A stretch of DNA of 64,000 nucleotides from Bacillota bacterium (GTDB taxonomy: Bacteria; Bacillota; Clostridia; Peptostreptococcales; Anaerovoracaceae): positions 1-64,000 of the forward strand of contig JAQXGH010000019.1 of NCBI GenBank assembly GCA_029006195.1. Reading direction: 5' to 3'. Shown here piece after piece: positions 8,635-16,663 of the stretch. A program made the translations under genes and the position numbers. Position 1 is the stretch's first letter; each line of letters begins with the position of its first letter. The notes under the pieces were generated by a model. It saw only the letters and a program-made list of their open reading frames with translations, ran no database searches and was not told the origin of the DNA.

Positions 8635-9911
8635 TTAAGTCTCCTTTCTTCTCTATAAGCCTTCTTACCGATATCGCATCTGAAGTAAGCCTTCTCGAAG
8701 CTGATTTTTTCTACATTGTAGTAAGCAGTTTCGATTGCTTCTTTAAGAGTGCTTCCTACTGAAGTTACACCCAGTACTCTGCCGCCTGATGTTACGAGGT
8801 TGCCGTCTTCATCAAGCTTAGCACCTGCAATGAATACTTCTGTATAATCGTCAATGTTGCCCATTGTGATAAGCTTGCCCTTTTCATAGCTCTGTGGATA
8901 TCCGCCTGAAGCCATTACTACGCAGCAAGCATGCTTATTTGAGAACTTAACTTCTGTTTCAGCCAGAGTCTGATTAGTTACTGCCTGCATGATTGTGAGG
9001 AGATCGCTTTCCAGAAGTGGAAGAACTACCTGAGTTTCAGGATCGCCAAATCTGCAGTTGTATTCGATAACCTTAGGGCCATCTGCTGTAATCATAAGGC
9101 CGAAGTAGAGGCAGCCCTTGAATGTTCTACCTTCAGCGTTCATTGCTTCGATAGTTGGAACGAAAATTTCCTTCATGCATCTTTCAGCAACTTCGTCTGT
9201 GTAGCAAGGGTTAGGAGCGATAGTTCCCATACCGCCAGTGTTGAGACCCTTATCATTATCCAGTGCTCTCTTGTGGTCCATTGATGAAACCATAGGAACA
9301 ACTGTCTTACCGTCTGTAAATGAAAGAACTGATACTTCAGGACCAGTCAGGAATTCTTCGATTACAATAGTGCTGCCGCTTTCGCCGAACTTCTTGTCTT
9401 CCATCATTTCCTTGACTGCAGCCTTTGCATCTTCGCGAGTTTCAGCGATGATAACGCCCTTACCTAAAGCCAGGCCGTCAGCCTTGATAACTGTAGGAAT
9501 TGGAGCATCTTCCAGATATGAAAGAGCTTCTTCCATATTTTCAAATACTTCGTACTTAGCAGTTGGGATGCCGTACTTCTTCATCAGGTTCTTTGAGAAA
9601 ACCTTACTAGCTTCGATGATTGCCGCATTCTTGTTAGGGCCGAAGCAAGGGATTCCCAGAGCTTCCAGTTCATCAACGCAACCCAGTGCGAGAGGATCGT
9701 CAGGTGTTACTATTGCGTAATCTACAGGATTTTCTTTCGCAAAAGCTACAATCCCTTCAATGTCAGTAGCACCGATAGCAACGCATTCAGCGTCTGCTGC
9801 GATACCGCCGTTTCCTGGCAGAGCATAAATCTTCTCTACGTCAGGATTCTGAGCGATTTTCTTGATTACTGCATGTTCGCGGCCACCGCCGCCGATTACC
9901 ATAATTTTCAT
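8628..9911 (-). CDS. purD: Phosphoribosylamine-glycine ligase
   Basis: A 427-residue ATP-grasp ligase that joins glycine to phosphoribosylamine (step 2 of IMP synthesis). The N-terminal Rossmann-like domain begins MKIMVIGGGGREHA, and the ATP-grasp core shows PTVIKADGLALGKGV, FGESGSTIVIEEFLTGPEVSVL and EYNCRFGDPETQVVLP with metal-binding residues. The length matches the family. It overlaps purL by 7 bp, which suggests coupled translation, and follows the AICAR transformylase gene by 16 bp. Confidence 0.97.
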   Translation of the reverse strand: MKIMVIGGGGREHAVIKKIAQNPDVEKIYALPGNGGIAADAECVAIGATDIEGIVAFAKENPVDYAIVTPDDPLALGCVDELEALGIPCFGPNKNAAIIEASKVFSKNLMKKYGIPTAKYEVFENMEEALSYLEDAPIPTVIKADGLALGKGVIIAETREDAKAAVKEMMEDKKFGESGSTIVIEEFLTGPEVSVLSFTDGKTVVPMVSSMDHKRALDNDKGLNTGGMGTIAPNPCYTDEVAERCMKEIFVPTIEAMNAEGRTFKGCLYFGLMITADGPKVIEYNCRFGDPETQVVLPLLESDLLTIMQAVTNQTLAETEVKFSNKHACCVVMASGGYPQSYEKGKLITMGNIDDYTEVFIAGAKLDEDGNLVTSGGRVLGVTSVGSTLKEAIETAYYNVEKISFEKAYFRCDIGKKAYREERRLKW

Positions 9912-9927
9912 CTATAAACCCCCGGTA

Positions 9928-11112
9928 TTAGTGGTGGAATAATCTCACCTTATTGAATATCATTACCATGTTGTACTTGTTAGCAGTTGCGATTACTTCA
10001 TCGTCTCTTACTGAACCGCCAGCTTCAACAACGTAGTCAACACCGCTCATTCTAGCTCTTTCGATTGAATCGCCGAATGGGAAGAATGCATCTGATGCGA
10101 GGACGCCGCCCTTAAGACCCTGCAGGTAAGCCTTCTTTTCTTCTGCAGTGAAAGGTTCAGGCTGCTCTGTGAAGTACTTCTGCCAGTTGCCGTCTGCACA
10201 AACGTCTTCTTCGTATTCGTTAACGTATGCGTCGATAGCGTTATCTCTAACTGCTCTAGCGATCTTTTCTTTCCAAGGCAGGTTCAGAGTCTTTTCGTGA
10301 AGTCTCAGGTGCCATGTGTCAGCCTTTGATGCAGCAAGTCTAGTACAGTGGATTCTTGACTGCTGGCCAGCTCCGATACCGATGCACTGACCGTCTTCTA
10401 CGAAGCAAACTGAGTTTGACTGAGTGTACTTCAGCGCGATCATTCCGATGAGCAGGTCCTGCTTAACTGATTCAGGCAGTTCCTTGTTTTCTGTTACGAT
10501 ATTTTCGAGAAGGCTGGCATCAATCTTCAGATCGTTGTGAGTCTGTACGAATGTGATACCGAATACTTCTCTTGATTCCAGTTCAGCTGCTTCGTAGTTA
10601 GGGTCGATTTCGATTACATTGTATCCACCCTTCTTCTTAGCGCTGAGGATTTCCAGTGCTTCAGGAGTGTAACCAGGAGCGATAACGCCGTCGGATACTT
10701 CTCTCTTGATGATTCTAGCTGTTGTTTCATCACAAACATCTGACAGTGCCAGGAAGTCACCGAATGAGCAAAGTCTATCAGTTCCTCTAGCTCTAGCATA
10801 TGCACATGCGATCGGTGATTCGTCAAGGCCTTCGATATCGTCAACGAAGTATGCCTTCTTCATATCTTCAGTAAGAGGTCTGCCGATTGCTGCTGATGTT
10901 GGTGAAACGTGCTTGAATGAAGTTGCTGCTGGCATTCCAGTAGCTTCCTTCAGTTCCTTAACCAGCTGCCATGCATTGAACGCATCCAGGAAGTTGATGT
11001 ATCCAGGTCTGCCGTTCAGAATCTTGATAGGAAGGTCACTTCCGTCCTTCATGTAAATCTTAGCTTCTGGCTGATTAGGGTTACAGCCGTACTTTAATTT
11101 TAATTCGTTCAT
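9928..11112 (-). CDS. purH: AICAR formyltransferase, stand-alone
   Basis: A 394-residue protein corresponding to the transformylase part of PurH, which formylates AICAR to FAICAR with 10-formyl-tetrahydrofolate. The TSFKHVSPTSAA block near residue 65 contains the Lys-His pair essential for transfer. There is no N-terminal MGS-like IMP cyclohydrolase domain, which normally makes PurH about 510 residues; a separate PurO-type cyclohydrolase is encoded directly upstream. The ATG at 11112 is chosen; a GTG nine bases upstream lies inside the ribosome binding site AGGTGG. It is the sixth gene of the operon. Confidence 0.9.
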   Translation of the reverse strand: MNELKLKYGCNPNQPEAKIYMKDGSDLPIKILNGRPGYINFLDAFNAWQLVKELKEATGMPAATSFKHVSPTSAAIGRPLTEDMKKAYFVDDIEGLDESPIACAYARARGTDRLCSFGDFLALSDVCDETTARIIKREVSDGVIAPGYTPEALEILSAKKKGGYNVIEIDPNYEAAELESREVFGITFVQTHNDLKIDASLLENIVTENKELPESVKQDLLIGMIALKYTQSNSVCFVEDGQCIGIGAGQQSRIHCTRLAASKADTWHLRLHEKTLNLPWKEKIARAVRDNAIDAYVNEYEEDVCADGNWQKYFTEQPEPFTAEEKKAYLQGLKGGVLASDAFFPFGDSIERARMSGVDYVVEAGGSVRDDEVIATANKYNMVMIFNKVRLFHH

Positions 11113-11129
11113 TATAGCCACCTGCTTTC

Positions 11130-11846
11130 TTATGCGTTCTTATTGATGAGTCTTTCATCATATTCGCCAGTTACTGCGTCTGTGTATCTAACGTAAAGTG
11201 AAATCTTGTTGTCAGCATCCAGTGCTTCCCAGATTTCATTTGTTAATGCGTCGATGTCTTCAGGAATAGCAACTCTTTCAGGTTCACCCTGGAATGTTGG
11301 AAGTGGGTTGCCATCGCCAACGTAAGTGTGGATGAAGTGGCCAACTCCTGGAAGTGAAGGATATGAGAATGTGTATCTGCTGCATGCAGTTCCTTCAGCA
11401 TCTGCACTCTTAAGAATGCTCATTTCATAAGAGAAATCGTTATCTGCGAAGTTTACGATTCCGCTGATTCTTGGTGTGAGATTTGGTGCATCTGGTTCGA
11501 ATTCTCTAGCTGTAAGTGCCTGTGAGAAGCTCTTGCCTGCTGCCAGACCATCGTAGATTGTATCAGTCTGATCACCGTTTGTTACGATGAGGCTGTTTTC
11601 ATACTTTCTGATTGCTGCATAGATGATGAGGCTAGGGTCTTCAACCTTTGATGCATCAAATGGTTCTGTGTAAACAGCGCCGTCCTTAAGAGTGAACACT
11701 CTGTTTCTGCTGTTAGCACTTCTACCCATGATGAAGTAAGCAATTGCTGACTTGCCGGCAGGAGTCTTACCAACTACGATACCGCGGCCAACATATGAGT
11801 TGCCCTTAACCTGTGTAGTCATTGTATTGATCTTATATACGTCCAT
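11130..11846 (-). CDS. purO: IMP cyclohydrolase, PurO-type
   Basis: A 238-residue protein resembling archaeal PurO-family IMP cyclohydrolases: the opening NSYVGRGIVVGKTPAGKSAIAY followed by GRSANSRNR and a later TNGDQTD matches the pattern of that family, which adopts an Ntn-hydrolase-like fold and closes FAICAR to IMP. Its position directly before the stand-alone AICAR transformylase (17 bp apart) supports the role, since together they replace bifunctional PurH. Spacing to purN is about 25 bp. Assignment rests on recalled motif similarity and context. Confidence 0.85.
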   Translation of the reverse strand: MDVYKINTMTTQVKGNSYVGRGIVVGKTPAGKSAIAYFIMGRSANSRNRVFTLKDGAVYTEPFDASKVEDPSLIIYAAIRKYENSLIVTNGDQTDTIYDGLAAGKSFSQALTAREFEPDAPNLTPRISGIVNFADNDFSYEMSILKSADAEGTACSRYTFSYPSLPGVGHFIHTYVGDGNPLPTFQGEPERVAIPEDIDALTNEIWEALDADNKISLYVRYTDAVTGEYDERLINKNA

Positions 11847-11871
11847 TTCTGTTTTATCCTTTCGTTAATGC

Positions 11872-12489
11872 TTAGCCGCGTGATGCCACGATTTCAGCAC
11901 AAATCTTCTCTGTTGATGCAGGCAGAATGATCCATTCAGCCTGTTCCATTACTCTCTTCTGCAGAACTTCAGGAGTATCTCCTTCCTGAACTTCAACAGC
12001 CTTCTGCATGATGATTTCTCCACCGTCAGGAACTTCGTTCACGAAGTGAACTGTAGCGCCTGTAACCTTAACGCCCTTTTCCAGAGCAGCTTCATGAACA
12101 TGAAGTCCGTAGAAGCCTTTACCGCAGAATGAAGGGATAAGTGACGGATGAATGTTTATGATTCTCCTTTCGAAGTGCTTAATGAAGTTTTCGCTTAAAA
12201 TGCTCATGAATCCTGCTAAAACGATGAGGTCGATTCCTCTGTTATCCAGTTCTTCGATGAGTCTTTTCTCGAAACCTTCTGCACCGCCGCAGCTCTTTCT
12301 TGTAATGCAAAGTGCTTCGACGCCTGCATTCTCAGCACGTGTGAGAGCATATGCGTTCTTGAAGTTTGAAATTACAAGTTCGATGCTGCCGCTATTTATG
12401 ATTCCGCTCTTCTGAGCATCCAGGAGGGCCTGAAGATTAGTTCCCCCACCGGATACTAAGACAGCGATTTTAGCCTTTGCATTTGACAT
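11872..12489 (-). CDS. purN: Phosphoribosylglycinamide formyltransferase
   Basis: A 10-formyl-THF-dependent GAR transformylase of 205 residues (step 3 of IMP synthesis). AVLVSGGGTNLQALL binds the phosphoribosyl group, and the catalytic Asn-His-Asp set appears in INIHPSLIPSF, with the Asp in the later VPDGGEII region. Three in-frame starts lie within nine bases (GTG 12498, ATG 12495, ATG 12489); the last is chosen because AGGTGAT overlaps the purM stop and sits at the right distance. It is translationally close to purM. Confidence 0.95.
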   Translation of the reverse strand: MSNAKAKIAVLVSGGGTNLQALLDAQKSGIINSGSIELVISNFKNAYALTRAENAGVEALCITRKSCGGAEGFEKRLIEELDNRGIDLIVLAGFMSILSENFIKHFERRIINIHPSLIPSFCGKGFYGLHVHEAALEKGVKVTGATVHFVNEVPDGGEIIMQKAVEVQEGDTPEVLQKRVMEQAEWIILPASTEKICAEIVASRG

Positions 12490-12498
12490 ATTCATCAC

Positions 12499-13542
12499 CT
12501 AGCAAAGTTCAACCTTGCTGTCACCTTCGATGATTTCGCCGATGATGTATGCGTCTTCGCCGTTTGCCTTAAGGATTTCCAGAGCCTTGTCTGCGTCTTC
12601 CTTCTTAACAACGATGCTCATGCCAACGCCCATGTTGAATGTGTTGAACATGTCTCTTTCTGTGATGCCGCCAACTTCAGCGATGAGCTTGAAGATAGGC
12701 AGAACCTTTACAGCATCCTTCTGGATCTTAGCACAGAGTCCATCAGGAATGCTTCTTGGAATATTTTCGTAGAAGCCGCCGCCAGTGATATGTGAGATGC
12801 CCTTAACCTTTACTTCTTCGAGAAGTGCGAGTACAGGCTTAACGTAGATCTTTGTTGGAGTCAGCAGTGTTTCGCCGATTGACTTGCCGCCGAGTGCTTC
12901 AACAGGTGACTTGATGTCAGCGTTTTCTACATCAAATACTTTTCTTACCAGTGAGAAGCCGTTTGAGTGAACGCCTGATGATGGGAGTGCGATTACGATG
13001 TCGCCAGCTTCCATTGTGTTGTTGTCGATGATTGCATCCTTGTCAACAACGCCTGTTACATAACCTGCCAGGTCGTATTCGTCTTCTGGATAGAATCCAG
13101 GCATTTCTGCTGTTTCACCGCCAACCAGTGCAGCGCCTGACTGGATACATCCGTCGCAAACGCCCTTAACGATAGCTTCCATTCTTTCTGGAACGTTCTT
13201 GCCGCATGCGATGTAGTCCAGGAAGTAGAGTGGCTTAGCGCCGCCGCAGATGATGTCGTTAACACACATTGCTACACAGTCGATACCAACTGTGTCATGC
13301 TTGTCCATGAGGAAAGCCATCTTAAGCTTAGTGCCTACACCGTCAGTACCACTTACCAGAATAGGTCTAGTGATTCCTGTGAGGTCCAGTTCAAACATTC
13401 CTCCGAAACCGCCGATATCTGAGCATACACCCGGAGTCTTAGTTCTAGCGATGTGTGACTTCATAAGCTCTACGGCTCTGTAACCTGCTGTAATATCTAC
13501 GCCAGCAGCTGCGTATGCATCTGATTTTGAATTGTTGTTCAT
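12499..13542 (-). CDS. purM: Phosphoribosylformylglycinamidine cyclo-ligase (AIR synthetase)
   Basis: A 347-residue ATP-dependent enzyme that closes FGAM to AIR (step 5). The AIRS family blocks are clear: [12 protein letters not shown] near 41, [13 protein letters not shown] near 64, [21 protein letters not shown] and a C-terminal [13 protein letters not shown]. Length is normal. It starts 6 bp after the purF stop and ends just before purN, in a tight operon. Confidence 0.97.
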   Translation of the reverse strand: MNNNSKSDAYAAAGVDITAGYRAVELMKSHIARTKTPGVCSDIGGFGGMFELDLTGITRPILVSGTDGVGTKLKMAFLMDKHDTVGIDCVAMCVNDIICGGAKPLYFLDYIACGKNVPERMEAIVKGVCDGCIQSGAALVGGETAEMPGFYPEDEYDLAGYVTGVVDKDAIIDNNTMEAGDIVIALPSSGVHSNGFSLVRKVFDVENADIKSPVEALGGKSIGETLLTPTKIYVKPVLALLEEVKVKGISHITGGGFYENIPRSIPDGLCAKIQKDAVKVLPIFKLIAEVGGITERDMFNTFNMGVGMSIVVKKEDADKALEILKANGEDAYIIGEIIEGDSKVELC

Positions 13543-13548
13543 GCCTAA

Positions 13549-14973
13549 TTATTCCTTTCCGCTCCAGCAATATGTGCATAACTTGCCTGGTTCAATTCCG
13601 ATAGCTTCTATTACTCCATCCAGTGACTGGAATTCGAGTGTTGTAAGGTTTAATTCCTTACAAATGATTTCTCTGAGTTTCTTACCTCTTTCGCTCTTAG
13701 GATCGAGGTATTCATCGATATGCTTAACGCCTTCTTCACCTTCAAGTTCAACGACTGTTCTCTTAGCGATGAGTTCCATGTCAGTTCTTGCTCTTGAGAA
13801 GTTCAGGTACTTACATCCGAACATGATTGGAGGACAAGCTGATCTCATGTGAACTTCCTTAGCTCCGTTTTCATACAGGAAGTCAACAGTTTCTCTCATC
13901 TGTGTTCCTCTAACGATTGAGTCGTCTACGAGGAGGAGGCTCTTATCCTTGATGAGTTCTGTTACAGGAATCTGCTTCATCTTAGCAACCTTGTTACGTT
14001 CGTTCTGAACTGTAGGCATGAAGCTTCTTGACCAAGTTGGTGTGTACTTGATGAACGGGCGAGCGAATGGGATCTTACTTTCGTTCGCATATCCGATTGC
14101 GTGAGGTGTACCTGAATCAGGAACGCCGCCTACATAGTCAACGCCAACATTTGTTCCAGTTTCGTTATCGAAGTCTGCCATGATAGCACCGTTACGATAA
14201 CGCATTACTTCTACGTTTACTCCTTCGTATGATGAAGTTGGGTATCCGTAGTATGACCAGAGGAATGCGCAGATTTTCATTTCTTCGCCAGGCTTCTGCA
14301 GCTGCTTAACTCCGTCAGCTGTTACTTCTACGATTTCTCCAGGTCCGAGTTCTTTGAAGTTTTCGTAACCCAGCTTCTGGTTAGCATAGCTTTCGAAAGT
14401 TACACTGTAGCCGTCTTCTCTCTTACCGATCACGATTGGCAGTCTGCCCAGCTTATCTCTAGCTGCGATGATGCCGCCGTCATTCTTAAGAATCAGGATA
14501 GAAGCAGTACCTTCGATTTCTTCCTGTGCGAATTTGATACCTTCTACGAAAGTGCTCTTCTGGTTAATCAGAGCTGCTAGAAGTTCTGTCTGGTTGATCT
14601 TACCGCCTGTCATAGCGTCGAAGTGTCCGCCGCTGTATGACAGATAATTCTCGATAAGCTTATCTTCGTTCTTAATTACGCCGATTGTGCAGATAGCGTA
14701 AGTTCCAAGGTTTGATCTGAGAAGTAAGGGCTGTGGATCATAGTCTGAAATGATGCCGATTGCTGAATTACCCTTCATCTCTCTGTGGATACCAGCGAAC
14801 TTTGTTCTGAATGGTGAATTCTCGATATTGTGAATCTGTCTCTGAATACCTATTTCTTCATCATATGCTGCCAGACCGCCTCTTCTAGTGCCTAAATGCG
14901 AATGGTAGTCAACACCATAATATACGTCAGCAATAGCATCGCCTTTACTTGCTACTCCAAAAAAACCTCCCAT
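13549..14973 (-). CDS. purF: PurF-family amidophosphoribosyltransferase lacking the N-terminal Cys
   Basis: A 474-residue homologue of glutamine PRPP amidotransferase, which makes phosphoribosylamine, the first purine intermediate. The phosphoribosyltransferase part is intact (LLLVDDSIVRGTQM, PRPP loop at 349-358), and the C-terminus LCTYCWSGKE keeps the cysteine pair seen in iron-sulfur PurF proteins. The glutaminase part keeps SHLGTRRGG (25-33), but the protein begins MGGFFG, where the family has MCGVFG: the nucleophile cysteine is replaced by Gly. The start is fixed by GGAGG 8 bases before the ATG, and no Cys occurs before residue 95. I recall similar MGGFFG proteins in other Clostridia. 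It may use free ammonia or be helped by another glutaminase. Confidence 0.85.
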   Translation of the reverse strand: MGGFFGVASKGDAIADVYYGVDYHSHLGTRRGGLAAYDEEIGIQRQIHNIENSPFRTKFAGIHREMKGNSAIGIISDYDPQPLLLRSNLGTYAICTIGVIKNEDKLIENYLSYSGGHFDAMTGGKINQTELLAALINQKSTFVEGIKFAQEEIEGTASILILKNDGGIIAARDKLGRLPIVIGKREDGYSVTFESYANQKLGYENFKELGPGEIVEVTADGVKQLQKPGEEMKICAFLWSYYGYPTSSYEGVNVEVMRYRNGAIMADFDNETGTNVGVDYVGGVPDSGTPHAIGYANESKIPFARPFIKYTPTWSRSFMPTVQNERNKVAKMKQIPVTELIKDKSLLLVDDSIVRGTQMRETVDFLYENGAKEVHMRSACPPIMFGCKYLNFSRARTDMELIAKRTVVELEGEEGVKHIDEYLDPKSERGKKLREIICKELNLTTLEFQSLDGVIEAIGIEPGKLCTYCWSGKE

Positions 14974-14999
14974 TTGTTAATCCTCCAATCCTTTATCAC

Positions 15000-15494
15000 C
15001 TATTTGTTAAACTGTTCTTCGATTTTAGCGTTCTTTTCTAAAACCTTAGCTGAATCAGCCGCTCTCTTATCGATGAGCTTCTGTGCTATTTCAGCATCAC
15101 TTACTGCCAATATCTCTGCTGCCAGCAGTGCTGCGTTATCTGCTCTATTGATTCCAACTGTTGCCACAGGAATTCCTGGTGGCATCTGAACTGTTGAAAG
15201 CAGTGCGTCCATTCCGTCAAGATTACTTGACTTACATGGAATTCCGATTACCGGCAGAGTTGTGTTAGCCGCGATGGCTCCTGCCAGGTGTGCTGCCATA
15301 CCAGCCGCTGCAATGATTGCTCCGAATCCGTTCTGGATCGCATTAGCAGCGAAGTCATGTGCTTCTGTCGGAGTTCTGTGTGCTGAGTACACATGTACTT
15401 CGTATGGAATTCCCAGAGTGTCAAGCATGTCGATGCCCTTCTGAACTACTGGGAGGTCACTGTCACTACCCATAATGATTCCGATTTTTTTCAT
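15000..15494 (-). CDS. purE: 5-(carboxyamino)imidazole ribonucleotide mutase / AIR carboxylase
   Basis: A 164-residue PurE with the signature GSDSDLPVVQKG near the N-terminus, SAHRTP near residue 45 and AGMAAHLAG near 75; it makes CAIR, step 6 of IMP synthesis. An ATG 12 bp upstream overlaps the GGAGG site used by the ATG at 15494, so the later start is chosen. No purK follows, so either PurK is encoded elsewhere or this is a class II enzyme that uses CO2 directly; the sequence alone does not settle this. It is the first gene of the operon behind a ZTP riboswitch. Confidence 0.93.
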   Translation of the reverse strand: MKKIGIIMGSDSDLPVVQKGIDMLDTLGIPYEVHVYSAHRTPTEAHDFAANAIQNGFGAIIAAAGMAAHLAGAIAANTTLPVIGIPCKSSNLDGMDALLSTVQMPPGIPVATVGINRADNAALLAAEILAVSDAEIAQKLIDKRAADSAKVLEKNAKIEEQFNK

Positions 15495-15534
15495 ATAAGC
15501 CTCCATAAATTAAAAATGAGCGTAATACACCAAG

Positions 15535-15628
15535 GAGATGTATTCTGCCCAGACGAACGACAATTATCACCTCTGTCACTCCCCTGCGGTGCCCCGCTAT
15601 CGTCAGTCGTGACAGGTTATACATTACT
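15535..15628 (-). ncRNA. ZTP (pfl) riboswitch in the purE leader
   Basis: The leader RNA of purE contains the conserved halves of the pfl motif: CUGUCACGACUGACG pairs with the later part of CGCAGGGGAGUGACAG, and a downstream arm ends in CGUCUGGGCAG. These match the known ZTP/ZMP aptamer, which senses 5-aminoimidazole-4-carboxamide ribotide triphosphate when 10-formyl-THF is short. After it comes a small hairpin (AATACA/TGTATT, 15518-15538) and a U-rich stretch before the ribosome binding site, a possible expression platform. Control of a purE-to-purL operon fits the known targets. Confidence 0.88.
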
Positions 15629-15700
15629 TAAATTTATTAAATATTGTCTTGTGTTTAATACGTGCAAAACCAAAAAATAGCAATAAGCACGCACATTAGT

Positions 15701-15729
15701 ATAATACACCCAAACGCTTGAAATATCAA
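15701..15729 (-). promoter_or_regulatory. Promoter of the purine operon
   Basis: On the minus strand TTGATA (15724-15729) and TATTAT (15701-15706) are separated by 17 bp. Transcription would start near 15694, about 70 bases ahead of the ZTP aptamer. Confidence 0.65.
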
Positions 15730-15766
15730 AAGTTTTTACCACTTCTATAGGCCAATAAAACTAAAA

Positions 15767-15794
15767 AAAGAGATCTGGTTTTCCAGACCTCTTT
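15767..15794 (-). terminator. Terminator after the flavodoxin/ferredoxin gene (possibly bidirectional)
   Basis: A 12-bp stem with one mismatch (AAAGAGATCTGG at 15767-15778, CCAGACCTCTTT at 15783-15794, TTTT loop). T-rich runs lie on both sides (seven T leftward on the minus strand), so it ends the flavodoxin gene and insulates the purine promoter. Confidence 0.85.
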
Positions 15795-15800
15795 GATTTT

Positions 15801-16631
15801 TTATACACAAATTTTATTATCCTTAAGCGGCTGTGCGAAATTCTGCTCCAGCATCTTAACATGTGATAAAAACGCCTCATCTTCAAAATACTTAGCACCC
15901 TTCATGCAGCCTCTGATACAAGCCTGGCACTTGATACAAACGCCAGTAACCTCGCTTACATTTTCAGGGTTAATTGAACCCATTGGGCACTTGCGAGCAC
16001 ATGCGCCGCATTCCCCACACTTAGTCATATCTGTCAGCGGCTTTGCCTTTAAGAATTTAGCCGGCTGTCCATCTACGCCCTTAGGGATATAGTATGGTGC
16101 ATCCGCATCACCTGGAACTTCGATTTCTGCCAGATCTGCTGGTGCGCCAGCTGCTGCGATTTTGCCTGCAGCCTTTTCGCCAAGTTCAGCCGCCTGAATC
16201 AAATCGTCTGCATTCGGACGACCGTCAGCCAAAAGATCCGTAAACGCATGTCTGCATGCAAAAGCTCCAGCTCCCGCGATGCCAAATCCATTTCCAGCCA
16301 TAACGCTTACCAGTTCAGCAAGTGAATTATCGAAACTTCTATTGCCAAAAGTAACTACAGGAACCGCTACTGCACCCGCTCCGTCAAAACCTTCCTGCAG
16401 ATATGGCAGGAGTTTGTTTGGAGTTTTGCCAGCATAAGTCGGAACCCCGATAACAGCAACCTGACCCTCGCCAAACACCTGCTTTGATTCTCTAGCAGCA
16501 GGATTAGCGATGTTTACTTCCGCAAGTTCTGCGCCAAGTACTTCTGCCATTTTAGCGGCAACCGCTGTTACAATTTTCTTAGTATTTCCAGTTGCACTAA
16601 AATATACTGCTGTCACTTTATTAATATTCAT
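15801..16631 (-). CDS. EFR1-type flavodoxin/ferredoxin fusion protein
   Basis: A 276-residue cytoplasmic electron carrier. The N-terminal flavodoxin-like domain has the FMN phosphate loop FSATGNTKK near residue 12; the C-terminal part has two [4Fe-4S] motifs, CGECGACARKCP and CIKCQACIRGC. This matches the EFR1-family flavodoxin-ferredoxins common in anaerobic Firmicutes, whose electron partners are generally unknown. The ATG at 16631 is favoured: AAGGAG lies 8 bases before it but only 2 before the ATG at 16637. It seems monocistronic, between its own terminator and an upstream gene on the same strand. Confidence 0.85.
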   Translation of the reverse strand: MNINKVTAVYFSATGNTKKIVTAVAAKMAEVLGAELAEVNIANPAARESKQVFGEGQVAVIGVPTYAGKTPNKLLPYLQEGFDGAGAVAVPVVTFGNRSFDNSLAELVSVMAGNGFGIAGAGAFACRHAFTDLLADGRPNADDLIQAAELGEKAAGKIAAAGAPADLAEIEVPGDADAPYYIPKGVDGQPAKFLKAKPLTDMTKCGECGACARKCPMGSINPENVSEVTGVCIKCQACIRGCMKGAKYFEDEAFLSHVKMLEQNFAQPLKDNKICV

Positions 16632-16663
16632 AGCCATGTCTCCTTATTATTTCGTTAACGCCA

